In this document: piece by piece, positions 8,075 to 18,113 of the stretch
Layout of the letters: the number at the start of each line of letters is the position of its first letter
How positions within the stretch are numbered: position 1 is the first letter of the stretch
Assembly: GCA_004143605.1 (NCBI GenBank)
Contig: AWVY01000032.1
Span: 107,761 to 142,465, forward strand
Length of the DNA stretch: 34,705 nucleotides
Source of the DNA: Desulforamulus aquiferis
Lineage (GTDB): Bacteria > Bacillota > Desulfotomaculia > Desulfotomaculales > Desulfotomaculaceae
Reading direction: 5' to 3'
The notes under the pieces: model-generated
What the model saw: the letters and a program-made list of their open reading frames with translations, nothing else
Database searches by the model: none
What the model was told of the DNA's origin: nothing
Program-made: the position numbers and the translations under genes

Positions 8075-8782
8075 TTATTCACCTAGATAGGCCTTTTGAA
8101 CCTCAGGATCCTTTGCTAAATCAGAAGCCTGACCTGCTAGTACTACTTCTCCTGTTTCTAAAACATAAGCCCTACTGGCAATAGACAGAGCCATGTGTGC
8201 GTTTTGTTCCACCAGCAGGATAGTAGTGCCAGCCTGATTTATCTCCTTAATAATGGAGAAGATTTCTTGAACCAGCATGGGTGCCAGCCCCATGGAAGGC
8301 TCGTCCATTAGCAGAACCGTAGGTTGTGACATTAAGGCTCTACCCATGGCCAGCATTTGTTGTTCTCCACCAGATAGTGTCCCAGCTAACTGTGCCTTTC
8401 TTTCCTCTAACCTCGGGAATCGTGCAAATACCTTTTTAATGTCTGCCTTGACATTTGCTTTATCATTACGAATATAAGCACCCATTTCAAGGTTTTCTAA
8501 TACGGTCATTCTGGTAAATACACGTCTTCCCTCTGGAACTTGAGAGATCCCTTGACTTACTATTTGATGGGGGGGCATTTTTATTAACGATTTCCCTTTA
8601 TAGGTTATGTCACCTGATATAGGTCTTATTAGTCCTGATATTGTCCGCAAGGTGGTTGTTTTGCCAGCACCATTGGCACCAATTAAAGCGACAATTTCAC
8701 CTTCTTTAACACCGCAAGAAACCCCTTTGAGGGCACGGATGGCACCGTAGGAGACATGCAGATCCTTTACCTCAAGCAGCAC
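8075..8782 (-). CDS. livF: Branched-chain-type amino acid ABC transporter ATPase LivF (copy 2)
   Basis: This intact 235-residue ATPase is one of the two nucleotide-binding subunits of a HAAT-family importer. It shows Walker A GANGAGKTT, the Q-loop region QVPEGRRVF typical of LivF, the signature LSGGEQQM and Walker B VLLMDEPSMGL followed by the H-loop region. The GTG start at 8782 lies only 3 bases after the livG stop. It ends with AYLGE, the usual LivF/LivG tail. Substrates are amino acids of the Leu/Ile/Val type in known members; proline or other substrates cannot be excluded. Confidence 0.93.
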   Translation of the reverse strand: MLLEVKDLHVSYGAIRALKGVSCGVKEGEIVALIGANGAGKTTTLRTISGLIRPISGDITYKGKSLIKMPPHQIVSQGISQVPEGRRVFTRMTVLENLEMGAYIRNDKANVKADIKKVFARFPRLEERKAQLAGTLSGGEQQMLAMGRALMSQPTVLLMDEPSMGLAPMLVQEIFSIIKEINQAGTTILLVEQNAHMALSIASRAYVLETGEVVLAGQASDLAKDPEVQKAYLGE

Positions 8783-8785
8783 GGC

Positions 8786-9553
8786 TTAAACCACTTCCTT
8801 TCCCAAATATGCAGCAATTACTGCGGGATTTTTTTTGATTTCCGCCGGGGTGCCTGAGGCAATCTTTTTGCCGTAATCCAATACAGCAATGCGGTCGGAT
8901 AAACTCATAACGAATTTCATATCATGCTCAACAAGGAATATGGTAAGATCCATTGACTTTATTTTATTGATCATACTCATAAGTGTCTGCTTTTCTTGGG
9001 GGTTCATACCTGCAGCTGGCTCATCCAATAAAATTAATTTAGGATTTGTTGCCAATGCTCTAGCAATTTCCAATCTCCGTTGTTCCCCGTAGGGTAAGTT
9101 TTTTGCCAATTCATCCTTTTTATGGCCAAGCTCCATAACTTCCAAGGCATTAAGTGAAGCTTCGACAATAGCCTTCTCTTCTGCCTTGACACCTGGACTT
9201 CTTAATATTGCACCTATAAAATTCGCCTTTGTACGGCAGTGCTGACCTATCATTACATTTTCCAACACTGTCATATCGCCAAACAATCTAATATTTTGAA
9301 AGGTCCTGGCAATTCCCATTTCTGTTATCAAATGGGGTTTTAGTCCATTTATTTTCTGTCCTAGGAATCTTATTTCCCCCGATGTGAGGGTAAATTCCGG
9401 TAATTAGGTTGAAAATGGTACTCTTCCCAGCACCATTAGGACCAATTAGTGCACGTATGGTTCCTTCCTGGATATTTAAGTTAACACTATCAACCGCAGT
9501 AAGTCCCCCGAAGCGATGGTGACATTGTCCATTTCCAATATTGTTGTTGACAT
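8786..9553 (-). CDS. livG: Branched-chain-type amino acid ABC transporter ATPase LivG (copy 2)
   Basis: This is the second ATPase of the importer. The ATG at 9553 follows GGAGGTGTAAT. The N-terminus reads [13 protein letters not shown], then in another frame [11 protein letters not shown] and Walker [19 protein letters not shown], then [16 protein letters not shown]. The LivG signature [15 protein letters not shown], Walker [14 protein letters not shown] and a C-terminal AAYLGKEVV are all present. Frameshifts near 9510 and 9385 break the first third; together the pieces give about 255 residues, the normal LivG length. The RBS lies directly behind the livM stop, implying coupling. Confidence 0.9.
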
Positions 9554-9565
9554 ATTACACCTCCA

Positions 9566-10465
9566 TCAGTTGGACCCGCCAGCAGCGGTGGAATCAGTTT
9601 TTTCTATCTTATTTTTAGCAAAAAGCCTGCTAAGCTTAACTCCACCCAGTAAACCCCTGGGTCGTACTATCATCATAATAACCATCAGCAGGCCATAAAC
9701 CATCATACGATAATCGGCTATGAAACGTAAAAACTCTGGAGCCAGGGCAAGGATTGTGGTACCAAGTATAACGCCTGGTATACTTCCTAGCCCGCCTAAT
9801 ACAATAAAGGTTAAAAATTCGAAGGATTTACTAAAGCCAAAATCAGATGGGTTCAAATATTGTAGTAAGTGGGCATAAAGTCCCCCGCTTAAACCAGCTA
9901 AAAAGGAACCTATGGCAAAGGCAGTAATTTTACTAGTGGTAATATTAACGCCCATGGCTTCGGCCGCAATTTCATCCTCACGGATAGCAATTAACGACCG
10001 CCCAAAGCGAGAATTTTCAATGCGATACATGGCCCAAACAACTAATGCCACCAATATTACAACAATAGTTAATGTTGTTGTTCTAGGTATGCCAGCCATA
10101 CCCAAAGCACCGCCAGTAATACTCATGTTTAAAAAGACAACCCTGACAATTTCACCGAATCCTAAAGTAGCAATACCTAAATAATCCCCGGTCAATCTTA
10201 GGGTAGGATATCCCAGTAATATTCCCCAAAACGCGGCCATTAGGCCACCTGCTATTAAAGCCACTCCAAAGGGCATGTTCAACCTTAAGCTAAATATGGC
10301 AGCAGTATAAGCACCAATACTGATAAAGGCAGCATGCCCAAATGATAATTGGCCGGTAACACCTGTAATCAAATTTAGCCCCAGGGCAGCAATAATATAG
10401 ATACCCAGCATAGTTAATACCTGGATATAGTAGTCGTTTAAAAATGAGCTGAAAATAATATCCAT
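9566..10465 (-). CDS. livM: Branched-chain-type amino acid ABC transporter permease LivM (copy 2)
   Basis: This intact 299-residue integral membrane protein has about 8-9 hydrophobic segments. The LivM hallmarks are visible: GLNLITGVTGQLSFGHAAF near the N-terminus, RLTGDYLGIATLGFGEI in the middle, the cytoplasmic loop RFGRSLIAIREDEIAAEAMG that contacts the ATPases, and a C-terminal VRPRGLLGG followed by a charged tail. The ATG at 10465 lies 9 bases after the livH stop. Confidence 0.93.
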   Translation of the reverse strand: MDIIFSSFLNDYYIQVLTMLGIYIIAALGLNLITGVTGQLSFGHAAFISIGAYTAAIFSLRLNMPFGVALIAGGLMAAFWGILLGYPTLRLTGDYLGIATLGFGEIVRVVFLNMSITGGALGMAGIPRTTTLTIVVILVALVVWAMYRIENSRFGRSLIAIREDEIAAEAMGVNITTSKITAFAIGSFLAGLSGGLYAHLLQYLNPSDFGFSKSFEFLTFIVLGGLGSIPGVILGTTILALAPEFLRFIADYRMMVYGLLMVIMMIVRPRGLLGGVKLSRLFAKNKIEKTDSTAAGGSN

Positions 10466-10474
10466 GGCTATAAC

Positions 10475-11345
10475 CTACACTTTCCTTTGGATTGGTCGTC
10501 CCAGCAACCCTGTTGGACGGAAAAGTAATACAATAATTAATAGGGTAAAGGCAATGGCATCTTTATATAGGTCAAAGCCCGCGGCAATTCCCAAGGTTTC
10601 CGCTACACCCAGGAACAATCCTCCCAGCATAGCTCCAGGAATACTGCCGATACCACCAAGCACCGCAGCACAAAATGCCTTCAGACCAGCTGAAACCCCC
10701 ATAAAGGGTGATACGGCGTTAAAATAAATCCCTACCAGCACACCACCCGCTGCAGCAAGGGATGACCCTATGGCAAAGGTAAAGGATATAACACGGTTAA
10801 CGTTTATACCATAAGAGCTGCCGTGTCGTAATCTTCAGAAGCAGCCCGCATGGCCTTGCCTATCTTTACATATTTTACGATGAAGTTTAATGCAAGCATC
10901 AACGTGCTGGCAACTATCAAAATAATAATTTGAACCTTGGTAATTTCTATAGGACCAACTTTATAAATTGCATCCGCAATAACAGGAGGAAAACCCACTG
11001 GCTGTGGCCCTTGGATTTTCGTCATCAGTGTTTGAATAAATATCGAAACTCCAATCGCTGAGATCAAAGGTGCCAAGCGAGTAGACCTTCGCAAAGGACG
11101 GTAGGCTACCTTCTCTATGGTTACACCCAAAATCATACAAGCCATCATGGCAGCAAATAATGAAACGATCAAGTCTTGCTGAAATACTGTAACCATCAGC
11201 ACCCCGACGAAGGCCCTATCATGTAAATTTCTCCGTGGGCAAAGTTAATTAATTGGATAATACCGTACACCATGGTATAACCTAAAGCAATAAGGGCATA
11301 GGTAGCCCCAAGGGTTATTCCATTTAGTATCTGTTGCGACAGCAT
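10475..11345 (-). CDS. livH: Branched-chain-type amino acid ABC transporter permease LivH (copy 2)
   Basis: This is the first permease of the importer. The N-terminus reads LNGITLGATYALIALGYTMV and then INFAHGEIYMIG, both LivH hallmarks. After a frameshift (near 11212, one G missing from GGGG) it continues GVTIEKVAYRPLRRS and ends GKAMRAASEDYDTAALM. After a second shift near 10804 it reads GIYFNAVSPFMG and AVLGGIGSIPGAMLGG. The full length is about 290 residues. The ATG at 11345 has AAGGATG 8 bases upstream. A 107-bp gap separates it from livJ. Confidence 0.9.
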
Positions 11346-11452
11346 AAGAAAACATCCTTCCTGCGGGGGATTAACAAGTAAACATGGTTAGCAGCCATTA
11401 CGGTTCATATCGCAATGGCTGCGACCATGTGATTCCTATCTAGCTAACTTAA

Positions 11453-12647
11453 TTACTTAACGTCTGCAGTGTCCTTAAGCTCAAATTTTCCATCTTTAAC
11501 TTCCAGAATATAAACTGGGCTCTTAATGGGCTCGCGATTTTCCTGGAAGGTAATGGTTCCGGAAACACCTTCCCAATCACTGGTCTTGGCTAATTCTGCA
11601 CGGAAGCTTTCTGGAACATCGCTGTTAGCAGCGGTGATTGCATCAGCAATCAGCATAACTGCATCATAACCCTGGGCAGAGAACATATCGGGAGAACACC
11701 GTTATTACCGGCTTTGTAGGCTTCGATAAATTTCTTGGTCTTTTCTCCTGCTCTGGCTTCGTCAGCAGCAAATCCTGCATAAAGCATGCTGCCTTCAACT
11801 GACTCGCCGCCCATCTTCATAAATACGTCAGATAGCAGGCCGTCGCCGCCGATCATCAGAGCTTCCATACCCTGCTTACGGGCTTCCTTCATAATCAGGC
11901 CACCCTCGGTGTAGTAGCCGGTGAAGACAATACCATCGGGATTCTTACCTTTAATAGCAGTAATCTGGGCGGCAAAGTTCTGGTCGCGTCCTGGATGCTC
12001 TGCTCAGCAACTATTTCAACACCATTGGCAGTTAATGCATCTTTGAAGAGCTTGGATAAGCCAACACTATAGTCATTGTTCATGGAGGTGATTACTGCAA
12101 CATTTTTCCAACCAAGCTGCTCCTTTAAGTACTTGGTAACTGCAGGTGCAGCAACTGCATCCAGCAGGGTGTCACGGAAGATATAATCGCCAATTTCAAC
12201 AACGCCGGTACCTACGGCTCCAGCAGACATTAATACTACCTTGTTTTGCTGGGCAATGGGTGCAGCCAATTTAGTAATACCTGTTGTGGGGTCACCCACG
12301 ATAGCAACTACTTTATCACGGGTAATAAGCTTCTGTGTTACTGTTGCGCCCTCAGACAGCTTGCTACCATGATCTTCTTCAATAATTTCAATCTTTTTGC
12401 CTAACAGACCACCGGCATTATTAATATCTTCAGCGGCCATTTTCATGCCCTTAAGGGTTTCCACACCGTAAGCAGCGTGTCCACCAGTCTTAGCACCCAG
12501 GAAACCAATCTTAATGGTTTCTGTTGCAGCTGGAGTTTTATCTTCACCATTTTCTTTCTTTTCTTCTCCGCCGCCACCACAGCCCACAGCTAACATAGCT
12601 ACAATTACCAGCATGGTGACTAATGACCAAAGCTTACCTTTTTTCAT
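11453..12647 (-). CDS. Amino acid ABC transporter substrate-binding lipoprotein LivJ-like (copy 2)
   Basis: This is the extracytoplasmic binding protein (peripla_BP_6 family) of the importer. A lipoprotein signal reads MKKGKLWSLVTMLVIVAMLA ending at the lipobox VGC, with the modified cysteine at 23. The mature part begins with TIKIGFLGAKTGGHAAYG and contains GKKIEIIEEDHGS, VVAIVGDPTTGITKLAAP and AQGYDAVMLIADAI, as in LivJ. Frameshifts near 11995, 11885 and 11690 cut it into three frames; the joined length is about 397 residues. The start at 12647 is chosen from the signal peptide; the GGGAGG motif is 13 bases upstream, further than usual. The ligand is not identifiable by eye. Confidence 0.88.
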
Positions 12648-12739
12648 TTCTTTTTCTTTACCTCCCACCGTATTATTCACTAAATAGTTAATATTCGACC
12701 TTGAGTGCCTGCTCACCTCCCGATCTTGATAAAAATTAA

Positions 12740-14490
12740 TTATCCTTTTGCAGGAATTCCTAGCTGCCTAAGTTTATAATATAGTGTGCTTCTAGGTATA
12801 CCAAGCACTCTAGCAGCTTCTGAACGATTACCCCGTACCTGCTGTAAAGTTTTGATAATTAGTTGCTTTTCTGCTTCCACTGCCACATCAATCAGCTTAC
12901 CCTGAGCCGCAGGGGCAGTAACCAGGGAAATGTAGGTGTTTCTTCTAAGATTCTCAGGTAGTGACTGTTCATCAATAATATCACCCTCGGTTAACACCAC
13001 CAGTCGTTCAACGGCATTCTTTAATTCACGGATATTTCCGGGCCAAGAATAGTCTAAAAAGGAAGTCATAACCGAAGGCTCTATCTTAACCACCGATTTT
13101 CCGTATTTTTGGCAAAATTCCTGCACAAAAAGATGCACCAGTTCCGGAATGTCTTCCCGCCTTTCCCTCAGCGGAGGTATTTCCAAGGTTACAACATTTA
13201 ATCTGTAATACAGATCCTCCCTAAATTGTCTTCGACTAATCATGGATTCTAAGTCCCGGTGTGTAGCTGCCAATACCCTTACGTTAACCTGAACCGACTC
13301 AGAGCCTCCAACCCGGTAATAGCTTCCTTCCTGCAGTACCCTGAGTAGTTTTACCTGCATTTCCAGGGGCATTTCTCCAATTTCATCAAGGAATATTGTG
13401 CCGCCATTAGCCAACTCAAACATGCCCGGTTTCCCTTTACGGTCTGCCCCGGTAAAGGCTCCACTCTCATAACCAAACAATTCACTCTCAAAGAGGTTGT
13501 TGGGAATGGCCCCACAGTTTACAACAATGAATGGCCGTAGATGCCTTGTACTGTTTTGATGAATAGCCCTGGCAAATAATTCTTTCCCTGTGCCACTTTC
13601 CCCCCTCAGGAGGACTGTTGCATCCGTTGAGCTAACCTTTTTCCCAAAGTTAATTAAATTTTGTATGGCCAGACTGCGACCTGTTAATTTTCTAAAAGCA
13701 CAATCCTGACCTGACATTTTTCTGATTTCTTGCTCCAAAAGCTTGACCTGGGAACTGGCCTTGGATAACTCCTGATTAAGTTGAACTACTTCTGTAATAT
13801 CCTTTTCTACCGACACTCCGCCAAGAATGCCATCGGCAGCTGCAACAGGCCCTGAGTTAATCAATACATGGGTTCCATCACAGGGTTGATGATAGTGACC
13901 CCTGAGTTCCTTATTTTCATGCATACAATTGGTAATTCGTATATTCGAGAAGAAATCTTCAATCCGTCCCGAAAGAATTTCTTCAGACTTAACCCCATAT
14001 AGTTCTTCTGCCTTAGAATTCCAGATCACTACCTTGTGTCCTAGATCAATACCGCAAACACTTTCATTCACCAGATTCAAAACACTGTCTAAATATGACC
14101 TTACCTTAACAAATTCCTGGTGCATTAATGCTGCTGCCGCTAGAGGGTCGACGATACCTAAAGGCTGATCATTTTGTCCGGTTACCACCGGAACAGAATC
14201 CTGAGTCAAAGTCCATTTCTCAAACAGTTCAGAAACAGGTGTTTCCGCCGCAAAATAAATAGCTGGTCTCCTAGCTACAGAGACAATTGATAAACTGTCA
14301 TCAGAAGCTCCCGCAAGATCTGCAGGAAGGATGACACTATGTTCATTTTCTTTTTTATCAATAGTCCTCCCAGTAACCCAGATTGCAGTAATCGCTGTCC
14401 ATCTTGGACGGAAATAGAGTGGTCAACTTCCTGGACAGGTAGGCTGTATAATTCATTGGCACTGGGGTAGAACTTATGATACCTACCCAT
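12740..14490 (-). CDS. Sigma-54-dependent regulator, CBS-like-PAS-AAA+-Fis HTH (second PrdR-like copy)
   Basis: This is the second enhancer-binding activator, about 580 residues and a paralogue of the one at 6217-7942. The AAA+ core shows [15 protein letters not shown], the GAFTGA loop, [11 protein letters not shown] and [13 protein letters not shown]; the HTH reads [24 protein letters not shown] domain precedes it ([19 protein letters not shown]). The N-terminal 150 residues look like a diverged CBS pair (for example [18 protein letters not shown]). A single frameshift near 14355 splits the N-terminus. The ATG at 14490 is the first plausible start in the joined frame, with a weak RBS. It sits between the two liv operons, 93 bases before livJ copy 2, with no terminator seen, so it may run into that operon. 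Confidence 0.88.
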
Positions 14491-14534
14491 AAAGGATCAC
14501 ATCCAAATAATTTATTTATTGACAAACAGTTCAA

Positions 14535-14603
14535 CAACATTCATTAAAATTCCTGCAATATGTTTTGAATGTTGAAATAAATATTTGAACATGGTTTGTT
14601 CAA
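14535..14603. promoter_or_regulatory. Inverted repeats upstream of the second regulator gene
   Basis: Two dyads are visible: CAACATTC (14535-14542) with GAATGTTG (14567-14574), an 8-bp perfect pair, and TTGAAC-N7-GTTCAA (14585-14603), a compact 6-bp pair. They lie 45-113 bases upstream of the gene and could be an autoregulatory operator. Confidence 0.4.
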
Positions 14604-14633
14604 TTAATCGACATGGTACATATAGCTAGCATT

Positions 14634-14678
14634 ATAAAAAGGCCTCCCAAGGAACTATTAGATTTTCGATGGGAGGTC
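14634..14678 (-). terminator. Intrinsic terminator after the first liv operon
   Basis: A 9-bp stem (GGCCTCCCA at 14641-14649 with TGGGAGGTC at 14670-14678, one wobble pair) is followed on the minus strand by TTTTT. It lies about 30 bases after the livF copy 1 stop. Confidence 0.8.
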
Positions 14679-14708
14679 AGTGAATATCATTTTTTTACCC
14701 TTTGCGCT

Positions 14709-15412
14709 TTAACCGCCAAGATATGCCTTCTTAACTTCGGGAGATTCCAAAAGCTCTTTGGCATCTCCGGCTAAAACTATTCGGCCAGTCTCTACTACAT
14801 AGCCTTGTGGGCAATGGATAGAGCCATTTTTGCATTCTGCTCTACCAGCAATATGGTGGTTCCCTGTTCATTCAATTCCTTAATTATAGAAAATATCTCT
14901 TTAACTAAAATAGGTGACAGACCCATAGAAGGCTCGTCCAACAGCAGCAGCCTTGGTTTAGACATTAGGGCTCGTCCCATGGCCAGCATTTGCTGCTCAC
15001 CACCAGAAAGACTTCCGGCCAATTGGTTTTTCCTCTCCAGCAGCCTGGGAAACCTTTTATAAACCCTTTCCATACTCTCTGCTACTTCTTTTTTATCCTT
15101 CTTCAAATAGGCTCCCAATTCTAAATTTTCATAGATGGGCATGTTGGCAAATATTCTTCTGCCTTCAGGAACCTGGGTTAATCCCCTTTTTACAATTTCC
15201 TGGGTGGCAACACCTGTAATGTCCTTGTCTTCAAAGTAGACCTTGCCTGTCTTCGGCTTGATTAAGCCACAAATGGTGTTTAGGGTGGTTGTTTTCCCTG
15301 CGCCGTTAGCTCCAATTAGTGTTACAATTTTCCCTTGAGGTACCTCCAGCGAAATACCTTTGATTGCATGAATAGCTCCGTAATAAACATGTATATCATC
15401 AACTTTTAGCAT
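14709..15412 (-). CDS. livF: Branched-chain-type amino acid ABC transporter ATPase LivF (copy 1)
   Basis: This ATPase of about 234 residues shows Walker A GANGAGKTT, TQVPEGRRIF, signature LSGGEQQM and Walker B LLLLDEPSMGL. After a frameshift near 14803 (one T missing) the protein continues YVVETGRIVLAGDAKELL and ends AYLGG. The ATG shares one base with the livG stop (TAATG). It is clearly paralogous to the livF at 8075-8782 but well diverged, so the duplication is not recent. Confidence 0.92.
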
Positions 15413-16177
15413 TAGGAGGCCTCCTCTCCCAGATATGCTTCAATAACCCTTGGGTTATTTCTGATATCATCCGGGGTTCCTACAGCAATAATTTGACCAT
15501 AGTCTAGTACATAGATTTTTTCACAGACACCCATAACCAGAGACATATCATGTTCAATTAACAGGATGGTCAGGCCAAACTCATGTCTAATCCATCGAAT
15601 AAGCTCCATTAAATCATGGGTTTCTTGGGGATTCATACCGGCTGCAGGTTCATCTAATAGCAGAACCGGGGCTGAGTGGCCATGGCCCTGGCAATTTCAA
15701 GACGCTCTGTTCACCGTAGGGTAAGTTTTTAGCTAATCCTTCAGCCTTATTATCCAGCTTGAAAATCTTTAGCAATTCCATAGATTTGTCATGCATTTCT
15801 TTTTCACCGGAATAAAATCCAGGTAGTCTTGCGATGGCCCCAAGCAAACCATATTTGGCGTGACTATGGTACGCTATTTTTAAATTGTCAATAACTGTTA
15901 GATCAGAAAATAAGCGAATGTTTTGGAAGGTCCGGGCCACCCCCCGGTGGTTGATCTGATAAGGTTTTAATCCTACCAAAGACTTTCCGTCAAGCAAAAT
16001 ATCTCCTGACGTTGGTAAGTAAACCCCGGTTAGCATATTAAAAGCTGTTGTCTTGCCAGCACCGTTAGGTCCGATTAAACCGGCCAAATCGCCCTGTTCA
16101 AGGGAAAGGTTTAAATCGGATACAGCCTTTAAACCACCGAAAGATATGGATAAATTATTGACCGACAGCAGAGCCAT
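15412..16177 (-). CDS. livG: Branched-chain-type amino acid ABC transporter ATPase LivG (copy 1)
   Basis: The domains are in order: Walker [19 protein letters not shown], the LivG region [20 protein letters not shown], signature LPYGEQ then [13 protein letters not shown], Walker [17 protein letters not shown] and the H-loop [12 protein letters not shown]. Two frameshifts near 15705 and 15665 interrupt the signature to Walker B segment. The complete protein is about 255 residues. The ATG lies within the tail of livM if the livM frameshift is corrected. Confidence 0.9.
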
Positions 16178-17128
16178 GTTGTTTACCCTCCTTATCTTTC
16201 GATTTCTTTCTAAACATTTTTAAGCTAAACTCCTTGGTCCCCATTAAGCCTGTGGCCTAAACAACATAATGACGATAAGCAGTAGTGCGTAAATCACCAA
16301 ACGTAACGCAGCAAGGCTCTGCAAGGAAGCAGACAAGATGGTCAAGCCAACGGCTGCAATAATAGAACCTGTAATACTTCCCTGACCTCCCAATACAACC
16401 ATAACTAATATATCAAAGGACTTAAGGAAGTTGAAGGTATTAGGCTGAATGGTGTAAAAATAGTGGGCGTGCAGACCACCTGCCAGACCAGCAAAGAATG
16501 ACCCGATAACAAAGGCCATAACCTTATACTTTGTGGTATTAATGCCCATGGCCTCTGCGGCAATTTCATTTTCCCTAATAGAAATAGTTGCTCTACCGTG
16601 GGTGGAGTTAACAAAGTTAGCAATAACAATAACAGTTAATACAGTTAACGCGAAAATCCAAGTCCAGTTAGCTAATTTTGGGATGCCAGAAAGGCCATAG
16701 GCACCTCCGATATAATCAATGTTAACGATCATACCTCTAATAATTTCACCGAAGCCAAGAGTAGCAATGGCTAAATAATCTCCCCGCAGACGAAGAGTAG
16801 GCAATCCAACCAACAAGCCAAAGATACCAGCTAAAACTGCTCCGAATAACAGTGCTATGGCAAAGGGTAGTTGGGCCTTAAGGGTAATGATAGCTGCACC
16901 GTAGGCACCCACCGCCATAAAACCAGCGTGACCGATGGAAAATTGACCATTGAAGCCGTTAATCAAGTTCAAACTAACTGCCAGGATAATATTAATTCCA
17001 ATAAGAATTAGGTTCAACTCATAAAAGGGGTTTAAAATGCCGGTTTTAAGCATAAATTCTACAACGCCCCAGAAGGCTACCAGCAAAAGTAAAATGCCAA
17101 ATTGTTTACCGAGCTTCCGTTCAAACAC
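16155..17128 (-). CDS. livM: Branched-chain-type amino acid ABC transporter permease LivM (copy 1)
   Basis: This membrane permease shows SLNLINGFNGQFSIGHAGF, RLRGDYLAIATLGFGEI and the ATPase-contact loop STHGRATISIRENEIAAEAMG. The open frame stops at 16244 right after FRPQA. If one G is restored near 16249 (GG to GGG), the reading continues GLMGTKEFSLKMFRKKS with a charged tail to 16155, overlapping livG by 23 bases. Copy 2 has a comparable C-terminal extension, so I take the longer form. The start is a GTG at 17128. Length about 323 residues in the long form, 294 in the short. Confidence 0.88.
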
Positions 17129-17138
17129 CGGACATCAC

Positions 17139-18020
17139 CTACACTTTCTCCCGGATGTTCTTACCGAACAGTCCGGCGGGCTTGACTATGAGGATAATGA
17201 TCAGGATTATAAAGGCAACCGGGTCACGATACAGTGACTTTCCATAACCACTTACCATTGCCTCAACAATACCCAGTAAGAATCCACCAGTCATAGCTCC
17301 TGGAATGATGCCGATACCGCCTAATACTGCGGCAACAAAAGCCTTCAAACCTGGCATGATACCCATAAGCGGGTTGATGGCATTGTAATAAATACCTACC
17401 AGAACACCTGCAGCGGCTGCTAGGGAAGAACCGATGGCAAAGGTAGCTGAAATTGTGTTGTTTACATTGATACCCATTAATTGGGCCGCCTGCTTATCAT
17501 GGGACACCGCTCTCATGGCTTTACCAATCATTGTTTTGTGCACAATATATTGAAGCAATAGCATAAGTGCAATGGTTACCACAAGAATGATTACCTGCCT
17601 GTTTGTTACGGTAATACTGCCAAACAGCTTCCACTGAACCTCAGTCAATACCTGGGGAAAGGTCCTAACCTGCGGACCTACCAGAAGCATCATACCATAT
17701 CCAAGAAACAGTGAAACACCGATAGCAGTAATAAGTGCTGCAATTCTTGGAGCCATACGCAAAGGCTTATAGGCCAGCTTTTCAATTGTCACACCAAGGC
17801 AGGCACAAACAAACATGGACATGAGCAGTGCCGGTAGGAAAGACCAACCTAGAATGGCTGTGGCAAAAAATCCAAGATACGCACCAACCATATAGACATC
17901 CCCGTGGGCAAAGTTAATAAGCTGCACAATACCATAAACCATGGTGTAGCCTAGGGCAATTAGAGCATAAATGCTCCCTAGGGAAACTCCGTTAATTAAT
18001 TGTTGTAGAAATACTTCCAT
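17139..18020 (-). CDS. livH: Branched-chain-type amino acid ABC transporter permease LivH (copy 1)
   Basis: This intact permease of 293 residues reads MEVFLQQLINGVSLGSIYAL at the N-terminus, then INFAHGDVYMVGAYLG, the loop GKAMRAVSHDKQAAQLMGI, and AVLGGIGIIPGAMTGG near the C-terminus. The ATG at 18020 is preferred over an upstream in-frame start at 18044 because it aligns with copy 2, although the RBS is weak. It follows a strong hairpin in the livJ-livH gap. Confidence 0.92.
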   Translation of the reverse strand: MEVFLQQLINGVSLGSIYALIALGYTMVYGIVQLINFAHGDVYMVGAYLGFFATAILGWSFLPALLMSMFVCACLGVTIEKLAYKPLRMAPRIAALITAIGVSLFLGYGMMLLVGPQVRTFPQVLTEVQWKLFGSITVTNRQVIILVVTIALMLLLQYIVHKTMIGKAMRAVSHDKQAAQLMGINVNNTISATFAIGSSLAAAAGVLVGIYYNAINPLMGIMPGLKAFVAAVLGGIGIIPGAMTGGFLLGIVEAMVSGYGKSLYRDPVAFIILIIILIVKPAGLFGKNIREKV

Positions 18021-18060
18021 GACTTCCAAAGAGGGCCACCCCAATCAGATGATTTAAAAT

Positions 18061-18092
18061 ACCGTGAAAGGGGGAAGCCCCCTTTCAACGGT
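18061..18092 (-). terminator. Intercistronic hairpin between livJ and livH (copy 1), partial terminator
   Basis: ACCGT-GAAAGGGGG pairs with CCCCCTTTC-ACGGT around an AAG loop with one bulged A, giving about 14 bp. A short T-run follows on the minus strand. It lies 22 bases after the livJ stop and inside the transporter operon, so it likely lowers readthrough or protects the 3' end of the binding-protein message. Confidence 0.7.
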
Positions 18093-18113
18093 GTTAACTG
18101 GTAACTTTAAATA

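Noticed and set aside
12707-12720. Possible sigma-54 site (GG-N10-GC) upstream of livJ copy 2
   Set aside because: On the minus strand only the GG and GC dinucleotides fit; the flanking bases do not match TGGCAC or TTGCA, and it overlaps an AGG-rich stretch that would match by chance.
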